Assembly (NCBI RefSeq): GCF_010183535.1
Contig: NC_071331.1
Span: 4,216,001-4,280,000, forward strand
Source: Caenorhabditis remanei
Lineage: Eukaryota > Nematoda > Chromadorea > Rhabditida > Rhabditidae
DNA: 64,000 nucleotides
Direction: 5' to 3'
Positions within the stretch are counted from its first letter, which is position 1; each line of letters begins with the position of its first letter. Under the pieces are notes generated by a model. It was not told where the DNA came from. It made no database searches and saw only the letters and a program-made list of their open reading frames with translations. Both the position numbers and the translations under genes were made by a program. This document shows, piece after piece, positions 23,697-35,428 of this stretch.

Positions 23697-24098
23697 CGAA
23701 AATTCCGACGAAAATATCTCTGCAAGTGAGAAACTTAAAGAGTTCCTTAAAAATTTCAGAAATCTAATTAAAAATTCACAGAAAAACTCTCATTAATCAA
23801 AAATGGAGTCGACAACTGAGATTCAAGATCCTGTAATAAATAACTGGAACAAATAAATAATCATGAACACAATTGTTCAGCTGATCAAATTTTGAGGGTA
23901 CTCTGAAACAGAGACCGAAAAATGAGGCCGACTCATAAAATTGCAAAACTTTATCTGTTTCAGTTGTGTAATTTCTATGCACATTCACTCCAGTCACAAT
24001 ATTCGCTTGGTAACTGCTGATAGGTTGCCTTAAAGCAATTCAAACATTAATCGGAAAAAAGTTTCATTTTTCAAAAAAACCGATTCTAAATCTACAAA

Positions 24099-27000
24099 TT
24101 ACATTTTATCAAGATAATTATCAAGGGCTGGTATTCCCTCTTTGAGACCTTTTCGTTTCCTAATATCCATCACAATTTGATTCGGCTTGCTACCAATTTC
24201 CAAAGGGTCGCCCGGTAGCACCTGCCAATGATCGAACACACATTGCGGGAATGCTTGTCCACCGGTGTTGGATCGGAGATCTGCTGTGAATCCGAAGGAT
24301 TCGTTGACAGGTAGATATGCTTTGACAATGAACATCGGAGTTCCGATGACCTGAGATTCTTCGATAACAAGGCCACGTCGCTTGTTGATTACGCCGTAGA
24401 TTCCTGAAAAGAAACCATGAAAAGTAATTTACCTACGTTACCGTTAAGAATTACCTCCTATCACCGGCTCAGGACACTGAATCTCCACCAGGTACACCGG
24501 CTCAAGGACACGTGGCTCTGCAGTCAACTGTGATGCGTAGAACACTCTCCTTGCCGCCGGGATAATCTGAGCCCCTCCTCGATGCATAGAATCTGAGTGG
24601 ACTGTGACGTCATGGATGTTGAATCTGACACCTCTCAAAGTCTCCTCACAAAGGACACCTTCTCTAGTCGCCCAACTGAATCCAGCCATCATTGGATCCT
24701 TGATATCATTCAAATATTGTACTCCTTTGGTCACATCGAACAGGAGATTGGGGCCAGTGCCATCTGGACCGAAGCACCATATCCTCCGGGCTTCCGTGAC
24801 GTCATAGTTGTACTTCTCTGATAGAACTTTGGCGCGAGATTTGAATTCATCACGGGCGTTGATGACTCCTCCCTCGATATCATCTGCGAGACCATCTGCC
24901 ATTGGTTGTGCGGAGCAGTGGAGTCGATTCAGCTTATTTGCAGACTTCGCAAGACAAATATGGCTAGACTCCGCTTGAACTGTCTCCCGATACGAAACTA
25001 CTGGATCCGAAATCTTCAATGGGATACAAGCATGGTCCTCCTCCAAGTCTTTCAAACAAATCTCCAAATGGAGCTCCCCGGCTCCAGCGATAATGTGCTC
25101 ACCGGAAGATTCGACGGTGCATTGGACCATCGGATCAGACTTGGCTAGCCGCTTGAGTCCCTCCACAAGTTTTGGTAGATCAGCGGGGTTCTTCGCCTCC
25201 ACAGCGACACGGACCACTGGGGACACTGAGAATTTCATGACTCGTAAGTTATGGGCGTCCTTGAATGTTGTGATGGTACCACCTTTCACAAGGTACTGAT
25301 CAACTCCAACTAGTCCAGCAATATTTCCACAAGGGATATCCTCAATACACTCCACATACTTTCCCATCATGATAATCGTTCGTTGGATGGTCTTCTCATA
25401 CAAGTCATCTTTCTTCCCTGGCACGTAGTTCGGACCCTGTATCCTTGCCTTCATTCCAGTGGCCACTTTTCCAGAGAACACTCTTCCAAACGCATAAAAT
25501 CTTCCCTTGTCAGAAGTCGGCACCATTTTCGAGATGTACATCATAAGGGGACCATTAGGGTCGCAGTTCTTGATTGCCAAGGCCGCATCGTCATCGTGTG
25601 GTCCTTCATATAACATTTCCATTCGGTACTTTTGCGCGGCGACGGGGGAGGGAAGATGGAACGCAATCATCTGGAGCATGGTGTCACCTGCTGGTAGCCA
25701 CCGTCGCATGAAGGCTTTCAAGAGTGGTTTGCCTTCCAGATCCTCCTCATCGTAGTCTAGCTTGATGGAAAGTTTTTTCACGAGCTCCTGGATCTTTTCT
25801 TTCTTTACATTCATGATGGCATCAAAGACCATGAGTATAGGCTCAAGCACAAATTGATTGAATCCTCGTTTGCTATCAACGGTTTTGGTATAGCTCCACT
25901 TTTTTGTGGTAGGGTTGAAGAATCGGTCTCCCCACAGGTTTTTCATCAGTTTGTCGACCTGAAAATTTAATTTTGATTAACAGTTTCTGGGGTACCAGAA
26001 GTATGTCGGACAGATTTTGGCGCATTACTGGTAGTAGGAATAAAGTTATACTTGCAAAAACTCGGTTCTAAATCCGTGACCTACTGCGGGCTGGATAGCG
26101 GATCGTTAATGGCCGAGAAAATGTTGCAAAACCAAAAAACCGGAGAAGCCATTTCAGTTCGGTCCGCGGCACATTATCCCAAACTACAGTGACCAGCTTA
26201 CAGTTACCAAATTACACTGACAAACAGGATTAGATTGTCAGTGTAACTTGGTCACTGCAGTTTTGTCAGTGTAACTTTGTCATTGTAGTTTTGGTTAATG
26301 CCCCGCGAGCCGGACTAGAATGACTTTTTGTCCATTTTTGCGTTTTTCAACCCTTTTTCCCGGCCCGCGGCACAAACGAATAGCCATCCGACCAGTAGTT
26401 AGTCACTGACATAGAACCCGTCGAGATCTATATTTTGGTACATACTTCAGCTTATAATATTGCGTATTTTGGTTACATTTTGGCGCATTTCATAGATTAA
26501 TGATATTCCAACCTGAACTCCAAACTTGTCAGCGTACATTTCCGCGAACTGCTTCAACGTGAACGCCCATCCATGGAGACCAGATCCAAACCCAACGTTT
26601 CCAATCGATGGATCTACCATAACTGGGCCCATTGGACCATCATCATCCGAATAGGTGGCGATAATCACATTGACATTCTCCACTATCCGTCGGAACGTTT
26701 GATACATCTCCTCGGCTCCCAGCTGCAATTCCAAAAGCGCTCGATCCATCTTGTTCATGAACAGTATCGGCTTAATCCTCTCCGCAATCGCCTGCCGTAG
26801 AACCGTCTCCGTCTGAACACAAACTCCGGATACACAGTCCACCACTACCATAGCTCCGTCGGTGACTCGAAGTGCCGCTGTGACTTCAGATGAGAAGTCG
26901 ACGTGGCCTGGAGAGTCGATAAGGTTGATTAGGAAGCCGTTGAACTTTTCGGGTTTTCCGTTGACATCAATGGTTTCACATTGGTGTTCTCCTTGGACAA

Positions 27001-27429
27001 AGTCTAGGTCCTTCTTGTCGAGCTCGAAGAATAGGGAGATGGCGCTGGAAAAATATGTAAATATAAGATTATGGGTGAACCAAAACGCACAAGTTATTAT
27101 TGAAAGTTCCATCACCTAATCTTATATAATAATTGTGCTACAGTATAATTTTGCATTGAAATTATTTATAAGTCATTAAATTTGTCTTTATACTTTCAGA
27201 CTGCCCCAACTCACGTCGACTTGATCGTAATACACCTCTCCTGCTCATCCTTCCTTGTATCCGTGAATCTCGCTTCACCGGCTTTCGACTGAGCGATAAT
27301 ACCCGCCTTGGACACCAGGGAATCCGTCAAAGTAGACTTTCCATGGTCCACATGAGCGATGACGGACATGTTACGGATATTCCGTCTCCGGTCCATCAGG
27401 GAGCGTATCTCATCGGCGGTGAAGTTGAC
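24099..27429 (-). CDS. eef-2: eEF2 paralog, copy 3: first exon missing, D277V
   Basis: Exons 2-5 are 27429-27215, 27044-26513, 25958-24455 and 24403-24099. The encoded chain matches copy 2 from Val2 to the C-terminus except for Asp277 to Val (TKTVDSK in place of TKTDDSK). All motifs named for the intact copy are present, including HRGGAQ. The unit stops at 27928 inside intron 1, so the start-codon exon and promoter are lost; unrelated palindromic DNA follows. As in copy 1, an in-frame ATG in the intron remnant (27459) or Met13 could serve if it is transcribed. It points towards copy 2, about 2.1 kb tail to tail, so read-through of either would give antisense RNA to the other. Confidence 0.72.
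26055..26427. mobile_element. Imperfect inverted-repeat element in intron 3 of eEF2 copy 3
   Basis: Same element as at 14287-14659, at the constant offset of 11768. Confidence 0.5.
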
Positions 27430-27928
27430 CTGGAAATGAGGAATGATAAAAATATGCAAGGTAAGGCCGTAATATGCAAGGTAAGTGCGTTATCTATAAG
27501 TGGACTATATGAAAGTCAGAAAATTTGAGTTTTCGTCAATAATTTTTTCCGTTTTTGTCTGTGAATATCAGAAAACTTATTTTGCGTGAAATTCTGCTTC
27601 CGTCGACTTTTTTTTCGACTTTTTTGAGTTTTTCAAAAAAAAAACAGAAAAGTAGACAAGAATGTTTCGGAAATTGCAGAAAGCCATGCCCATATCCTGC
27701 GGCAGAACTATTGAAAAGCTGAAAAACTTTATGTTTCTGTATCTACATATAAAAAAAAATTTTTTTTTCAGAATTGGTTAATGATTCAGGGGAAATATTC
27801 AAAAACCAGCGAAAAATGATTTTCAAAATTGTTTTTAAATTTTTAAATTTTAACAGCATGTCACAGTGTCAACAATGAAGAATGAATGCAAATTGTGAAA
27901 TTATTTTGTTTAGCTAGAATAAATTCCG

Positions 27929-30572
27929 AGCGAAGTGCAACTAAACTGGCTAATGGCAGCTTCCCAGCCAGCCAAGGCCGTCAAAATGGCGGCCGGCCGT
28001 GAAGGGCCGCGGCTTTTTTCTGAAAATCTCAAACAGCAACTTCTTTCTAGAGTTTCAACTGAAAACATGACTTCATATATTTTTGACTTTTTGGTACCAG
28101 TCTGACCACCAGGGTTCCCCGCGGCTTTTTGAAGTTTCAAGAAAAGCCGCGGCCGGCCGTACGACTGCCTTGCAGCCAGCCAACCCTTTACTTTCAATAA
28201 AAAACTATTTTGTGATATCTAAATCAAAAACATCGAATAGCCAGTTTCACCTAACTGTGACCATCTCCAACTTCGAAACATCACTACCAAGTATGTTTCA
28301 AATTCAAAAAAATACTGTGTCATACCTTACAAATAGTTGCTGTTTTTATTTTTTCAATCGTTCGTTCAGTAACCCAACTGTAAGAAAACACTGTTCAGTA
28401 AAAGAAAACCTACAGAAACTGAAAAAAATGAACATATTCAGAGAAAAAGAATGTTCAAGAAGACCCACCAAAATAGGGAATGTTCTTTTCAACAACAAAA
28501 CTGTTTTTATTGTTCCAATAGTTTGATATCAAATAATCATCCGTTCATTACGCATTTCTTCTGAGCACGGATTGTCACATTTCTTAACTTGGCTGCCCTT
28601 GATCTATTTATTGTATTTTCTTTTTGTTTACTGTATTTTATTGGTTAACCTTCGCGTATCGAGAATTTGGAAATAAACAATAATTATAATAATAAGTAGT
28701 CCATTATATCTGTGTTAACAAAAACGATCCTGAGTTTTGAAAGATATAAAAAACCACAAAATGAAACAGTATTCAATTTTTCCTGATACAGTTTTTGGTT
28801 AATTACAAAGCTTAATTTACAAAACAATCTGATATCGATACAGATGCCAGTGAATGTTTTTATGATCACCGTGAAATTTAAAATTTATAAAATACAGGAA
28901 TGAATCATTAGTACCAGTTTTGCTGAAAACATTAGCAGTTTCATAAAAGTCCGAAACATATCAAACTTAAAGCGCAATCATAAATTACATTTGTTCAATG
29001 GGTCAAAAAATACGTTGTGCCATTAATAATGAGTAGTATTACGCATTGAAAACCTGTAGTGATAACAGTAGCCATTTACCTAATTTAATTAAGTGTGGCA
29101 GTGCAGTACATAACGACGAACGAATCAAACATTTTTAATCGGACTCCTGAAGTGTTTTAACGGTTTTCTGGTAGTTCAACTGAATATTCCGCAAAAATAA
29201 TGAATTACATATTTCTAGAAACAAGTTTTACAGTTAAATTTTAAAAAAATTCACTGTCTCTTCCCGTTGTAAAATGTTTTATTCGATAGATCCAAATGAT
29301 GGGTCTGACTCTCCAAATTCAGAATAACTATGGCAGATCTTCTTTAAAATGAAATAGATAAAACAGTATTTGCTTTAGAAACACGAAGATAACCTGTTGT
29401 GTTAACAAGTAATTGAACACATTTGAAAGTTTCGCAATAGATGGAGTTTCGCAATATAGATATTGGATGCAATTATCAGTTTTCCTCATCACGTTGAAAC
29501 CAGAGTTGCGCGGAATTCCGATTTCCGACTTTCGACTTCCGACTTCCGTTTTCAAAATTTGACTTCCAATTTCCGACTTCCGTCATTCCATAATTGTGGA
29601 ATTTCCGAAAAGTATATTTTGTAGAAATACAAAGAAAAATGGTCTAAAAGGACAGAAAATAGGCTTTTCTTCAGCCAAAAACTAATTTTCCACTGGTTTT
29701 CGCGAATTTTATGAAGTTTTCTAGGAGGTTTTGAATCTTTGCGTAAAAATCTACTTCCGACTTCCGACTTCCGGCTTCCGACTTCCGTTTTCAAAATTTT
29801 ACTTCCGACTTCCGTTTTAGAAAAAATCACTTCCGCGCAACCCTGGTTGAAACACAAAATTTTTTTGAAGTACACACTCTGTACAAAATTGAAAAAAACT
29901 CGTAAGTTTTTCCGACTAATGATTATACAGTACCGGACAAAAAGATATCAAGTTTTGGTTTTTCGGCCATAACTTCTTTCAAATTGGTCGGATTGACTTG
30001 AAACTTTGGGAAAACATTTATTGTAGAGTTATTGTTATATTTAGTTAACATTCTGGGTGAAAAATCATTTTTTACAAGTTTTTTGTAAAATTTTCGAAAA
30101 TCGTGAAAAATCAAAAATTGGATATTTTTATTTCCATGACCGGTGTATCAAAAATAGAGCGTATATTTAGTGTTTATAATTGTTTTCTAATACAAACAGT
30201 CCTGATGTTTATTTTTTGACCACTGGACCCCTACTTTTGACTTGTTACCCATAACTCCCGGGCTGTCAAAGATTGGTAGTACTAATATATGGAGTTGTAC
30301 ACTTCAAACATCTGTAAAACTTTTATTTTTGCAGAAAACAATGTAGAAGTGTGCCATACTATTAAGAAGAATGTGGAAAATCTGAGTGTGACATTTTTAT
30401 CTTGATAGAACCCCTCAACCAATTTTTAGAGACCTCCGATTATCAAATACTGCATATCTGATATCGATGTATGACCAGTTCCGGAGCGAAATGATACATT
30501 TACCTATTCGGTATCTTTGGTTATTCGAACGTATGAAACCTGTTATTTGAACAATTTTGGATATTCTGAACC
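27929..30572 (+). repeat. Left arm of the second large palindrome
   Basis: Inverted copy of about 30877-33516 (coordinates sum to 61445 over most of its length). It begins AGCGAAGTGCAACTAAAC, a fragment of the repeat family spread over 33.5-37.2 kb. It then holds GC-rich repeat DNA (GGCCGGCCG, 27990-28150), AT-rich DNA with a Ruby-type octamer at 28762-28769 (-), a GGAAGTCGGAAG minisatellite (about 29515-29840) and half of a Tc1-like element. Open frames in it (27910-28197 -, 28083-28526 +, 29552-29875 -) have exact mirrors in the other arm and no family signature. Confidence 0.9.
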
Positions 30573-31517
30573 AAAATTTGATGAATGATTAGTTGTTGAG
30601 GTATTGTTACATTGAAAAGAAACTTCGTCGGGATCATATTTTGACAGCATCTTTTGGCTCTCTCATGAAAAGTTGAGAAAATGTGCGAGAGGACACTTCT
30701 AGCATTTTAAAACTCATTTAGGTTCTTTTCTGACGTGAATGATCAAATATGCCATCAATACACTATGAATTTTCAGTAAAAACAAAAACACATAGTTTTG
30801 ATACTTTCAACCCAGTGAGAGTAACATTCCAGCGAGTGATTCAACATTATTAATACAAAATTGTGTACCGAAACTAGGCTCAGAATATTCACAATTGTTC
30901 AAATAACAGGTTTCATACGTTCGAATAACCAAAGATACCGAATAAATGTATAATTTCGCTCCGGAACTGGTCATACATCGATATCAGATATGCAGTATTT
31001 GATAATCGGAGGTCTCTAAAAATTGGTTGAGGGGTTCTATCAAGATAAAAATGTCACACTCAGATTTTCCACATTCTTCTTAATAGTATGGCACACTTCT
31101 ACATTGTTTTCTGCAAAAATACAAGTTTTACAGATGTTTGAAGTGTACAACTCCATATATTAGTACTACCAATCTTTGACAGCCCGGGAGTTATGGGTAA
31201 CAAGTCAAAAGTAGGGGTCCAGTGGTCAAAAAATAAACATCAGGACTGTTTGTATTAGAAAACAATTATAAACACTAAATATACGCTCTATTTTTGATAC
31301 ACCGGTCATGGAAATAAAAATATCCAATTTTTGATTTTTCACGATTTTCGAAAATTTTACAAAAAACTTGTAAAAAATGATTTTTCACCCAGAATGTTAA
31401 CTAAATATAACAATAACTCTACAATAAATGTTTTCCCAAAGTTTCAAGTCAATCCGACCAATTTGAAAGAAGTTATGGCCGAAAAACCAAAACTTGATAT
31501 CTTTTTGTCCGGTACTG
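29928..31517. mobile_element. Tc1-like fold-back element at the palindrome centre
   Basis: Ends CAGTACCGGACAAAAAGATA, flanked by TA on both sides (29926-29927 and 31518-31519). From memory, the Tc1 terminal repeat reads CAGTGCTGGCCAAAAAGATA, so the similarity and the TA target place this in the Tc1/mariner group. The arms are about 645 bp each (29928-30572 and about 30877-31517) around a 304-bp centre with only short residual similarity. No transposase frame, so non-autonomous. Confidence 0.8.
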
Positions 31518-33516
31518 TATAATCATTAGTCGGAAAAACTTACGAGTTTTTTTCAATTTTGTACAGAGTGTGTACTTCAAAAAAATTTTGTGTTTCAACC
31601 AGGGTTGCGCGGAAGTGATTTTTTCTAAAACGGAAGTCGGAAGTAAAATTTTGAAAACGGAAGTCGGAAGCCGGAAGTCGGAAGTCGGAAGTAGATTTTT
31701 ACGCAAAGATTCAAAACCTCCTAGAAAACTTCATAAAATTCGCGAAAACCAGTGGAAAATTAGTTTTTGGCTGAAGAAAAGCCTATTTTCTGTCCTTTTA
31801 GACCATTTTTCTTTGTATTTCTACAAAATATACTTTTCGGAAATTCCACAATTATGGAATGACGGAAGTCGGAAATTGGAAGTCAAATTTTGAAAACGGA
31901 AGTCGGAAGTCGAAAGTCGGAAATCGGAATTCCGCGCAACTCTGGTTTCAACGTGATGAGGAAAACTGATAATTGCATCCAATATCTATATTGCGAAACT
32001 CCATCTATTGCGAAACTTTCAAATGTGTTCAATTACTTGTTAACACAACAGGTTATCTTCGTGTTTCTAAAGCAAATACTGTTTTATCTATTTCATTTTA
32101 AAGAAGATCTGCCATAGTTATTCTGAATTTGGAGAGTCAGACCCATCATTTGGATCTATCGAATAAAACATTTTACAACGGGAAGAGACAGTGAATTTTT
32201 TTAAAATTTAACTGTAAAACTTGTTTCTAGAAATATGTAATTCATTATTTTTGCGGAATATTCAGTTGAACTACCAGAAAACCGTTAAAACACTTCAGGA
32301 GTCCGATTAAAAATGTTTGATTCGTTCGTCGTTATGTACTGCACTGCCACACTTAATTAAATTAGGTAAATGGCTACTGTTATCACTACAGGTTTTCAAT
32401 GCGTAATACTACTCATTATTAATGGCACAACGTATTTTTTGACCCATTGAACAAATGTAATTTATGATTGCGCTTTAAGTTTGATATGTTTCGGACTTTT
32501 ATGAAACTGCTAATGTTTTCAGCAAAACTGGTACTAATGATTCATTCCTGTATTTTATAAATTTTAAATTTCACGGTGATCATAAAAACATTCACTGGCA
32601 TCTGTATCGATATCAGATTGTTTTGTAAATTAAGCTTTGTAATTAACCAAAAACTGTATCAGGAAAAATTGAATACTGTTTCATTTTGTGGTTTTTTATA
32701 TCTTTCAAAACTCAGGATCGTTTTTGTTAACACAGATATAATGGACTACTTATTATTATAATTATTGTTTATTTCCAAATTCTCGATACGCGAAGGTTAA
32801 CCAATAAAATACAGTAAACAAAAAGAAAATACAATAAATAGATCAAGGGCAGCCAAGTTAAGAAATGTGACAATCCGTGCTCAGAAGAAATGCGTAATGA
32901 ACGGATGATTATTTGATATCAAACTATTGGAACAATAAAAACAGTTTTGTTGTTGAAAAGAACATTCCCTATTTTGGTGGGTCTTCTTGAACATTCTTTT
33001 TCTCTGAATATGTTCATTTTTTTCAGTTTCTGTAGGTTTTCTTTTACTGAACAGTGTTTTCTTACAGTTGGGTTACTGAACGAACGATTGAAAAAATAAA
33101 AACAGCAACTATTTGTAAGGTATGACACAGTATTTTTTTGAATTTGAAACATACTTGGTAGTGATGTTTCGAAGTTGGAGATGGTCACAGTTAGGTGAAA
33201 CTGGCTATTCGATGTTTTTGATTTAGATATCACAAAATAGTTTTTTATTGAAAGTAAAGGGTTGGCTGGCTGCAAGGCAGTCGTACGGCCGGCCGCGGCT
33301 TTTCTTGAAACTTCAAAAAGCCGCGGGGAACCCTGGTGGTCAGACTGGTACCAAAAAGTCAAAAATATATGAAGTCATGTTTTCAGTTGAAACTCTAGAA
33401 AGAAGTTGCTGTTTGAGATTTTCAGGAAAAAGCCGCGGCCCTTCACGGCCGGCCGCCATTTTGACGGCCTTGGCTGGCTGGGAAGCTGCCATTAGCCAGT
33501 TTAGTTGCACTTCGCT
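30877..33516 (-). repeat. Right arm of the second large palindrome
   Basis: Inverted copy of 27929-30572. It ends at GCACTTCGCT (33516). Beyond that, the host repeat family continues (GCTATTTTAATTTCAATCG), which suggests this arm is the original and the left arm the copy. Ruby-type octamer mirror at 32676-32683 (+). Confidence 0.9.
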
Positions 33517-35428
33517 GCTATTTTAATTTCAATCGAAATTTCGCCGTTTCTGGTTATCCAGGAAACATATTTGTTAAGAATTGAGATGTTTGAGGACGTT
33601 TATTTTCAGCATCCAGAGAAGAATGCAAAACATCAATTCAAGAAACTTAAGTGAAAAAATTATTCAAAAGGCTGAGATCAAGACAATGACAGTCTGAAAA
33701 TGATTAGAATCTTTCAGTGAATGAGTTAAGTTATGCTATTATTAAGGTTTTCCATGATTGGAAAACGGAAGAAGAAGATAATATTTACTGCTTTTTGAGA
33801 AATGCCGATGACACAAATAAAGATTATAATTTTTTGATGTTTCACTACTGACACAAAGTAATAAGTCAGTGAAATAACGTAATAGATCGAATGTCTTCAT
33901 CAAAATCTATCCAGCGATGCAATAACAGGTTCTTCTATTTCGAACTCAAAAATCCGAAAAATCCTTTTTTCATACTTCTCAAAATCCAAATAATTATAGT
34001 TTGCCCTGCCGATTCCGCTGCCGTTAGCCAGTTACGTTGCATCTGGCACCAGCTATCTAAATTTCAATCGCCATTTTGCCGTCGGGATATCCAAGAATCG
34101 GATCTAAACGTGTTGTAAATTTAGACAAAAAACTGGAGAAGGTCAACAAAATATTTTGGGAAACTATTTGAAAAAAACATTCTCAACCAAGTAAATTAAT
34201 ACTTGAAATTAACGATCGGAGCAATTGGAGAAAAAATAATACGTTTCCAAACTCAAAATGATACAACATAAATTTTTATTCTGAGAACTATAAATAATCT
34301 ATTCAAAACTGTAACTTTTAAATGTTTCACTATAAAAATAATGCAATTTAATGACAACCATATGCCATTCTGACATCCAATCGGGTCGGGGTTTTTGCAA
34401 TTTTAATGTGGTTTTTTTGCAGAACTTTGCGTTTACGTATTTGCCTTTTTTGCCTTTTTTGCGTACTTGCGATTCTGGATAAAAAAATAGATTTATATTT
34501 AAATTCACTTGAAGCTGAAAAAATTTTGTTTCATTTTTCACAGTCGAACTCATAAACGGATCAGGTACAACTATATCAGAACAGGTTTTCGTTTGTTTCA
34601 TTTCGATTCATTTCAAAAAATAAAAATCAAATCCTAGGAATCGAAAAATCCTCTTAAAATCCAAATAAATATAGTCTGGACGGCGATTTCGATACCGTTA
34701 GCCATCCTGCTATCCAAATTTCAATCTCAATTTTGCCGTCGGGATATTCAAGAAACATATTTCAACATTTCGAAAATTCAGACGTCATTTGTTTTAAACA
34801 TCCAACCGATTTTTTTAAATAGCAGTCTTTTTTAAAAAATTATTCCGTTGAAATTTGACACTCAAAGTTCTCAATCGAAGCACAATAGGTTTTTGCAACT
34901 TCACCCACAGAAAATATATCAAAATGGGAGTTCCGAAAACTAAATTTTTAAAAAGTTTAGGCCCAAAAATGGAGAAATTGTAAAAGAAGATTCTGAAATA
35001 ATTTAATTTCTTATCTGAAACCGTGTTTTATATCAGTATAAATTAAGAACAAGAGAGGTATTTGAATTAGACAGATATCAGAATTTCACAGTTTCTGTAA
35101 ATATACGTCGTGCATGAAACAGTTTTATATGTATAAGGAAACTATCGTCGATCCTATTATTATCGGGGGTTTTATGATTCCGAGTTTTTTTTGTTGCGGA
35201 GTCTTGCAAAAAATTTGGCCCCGTTTAGAGAAAACGGGGGATAGCAGATAACTTTTACCTCTTTTTGACAATTTCTGTTAATACATATTGCTTGATATTT
35301 ACATTAATGTTTCACTTATACACGAAGTAATATACGTCAATAAAATAACGGTAATTTTTTTGGGAATTTACTTCAGAATCTTCCCAAATGCAGTGACATC
35401 TCTATTTCGATTTTTTATTTCGAACACA
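33517..35428. other. Non-coding AT-rich stretch between repeat members
   Basis: Apart from repeat-family members, I see no gene. Exact Ruby-type octamer at 35115-35122 (-) and variants such as ATGTTTCA (33838, 34320, 35307) and TTGTTTCA (34527, 34595). The 100-codon minus-strand frame 34299-34601 has no recognisable domain. Confidence 0.4.

Larger units (their letters stand above)
21989..24098. other. Region between the convergent eEF2 copies 2 and 3
   Basis: Contains the 3' flank of copy 2, a MITE (22391-22627), the junction at 22669, then the 3' flank of copy 3 with the same MITE (23453-23696). Ruby-type octamers at 22125 (-), 22176 (+), 22983 (-), 23904 (-) and 23955 (+). No separate gene; the 66- to 104-codon frames here recur as mirror or direct copies of non-coding flank. 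Confidence 0.6.
22669..27928 (+). repeat. Direct-repeat unit, distal copy (eEF2 copy 3)
   Basis: Same-orientation copy of 10907-16160. The right end TAAATTCCG (27928) is cut inside eEF2 intron 1 and abuts the second palindrome without a gap. Confidence 0.9.

Noticed and set aside
28083..28526. 147-codon frame with a mirror at 32919-33362
   Set aside because: Mirror copy in palindrome arms made of repeat DNA; no splice context and no family resemblance.
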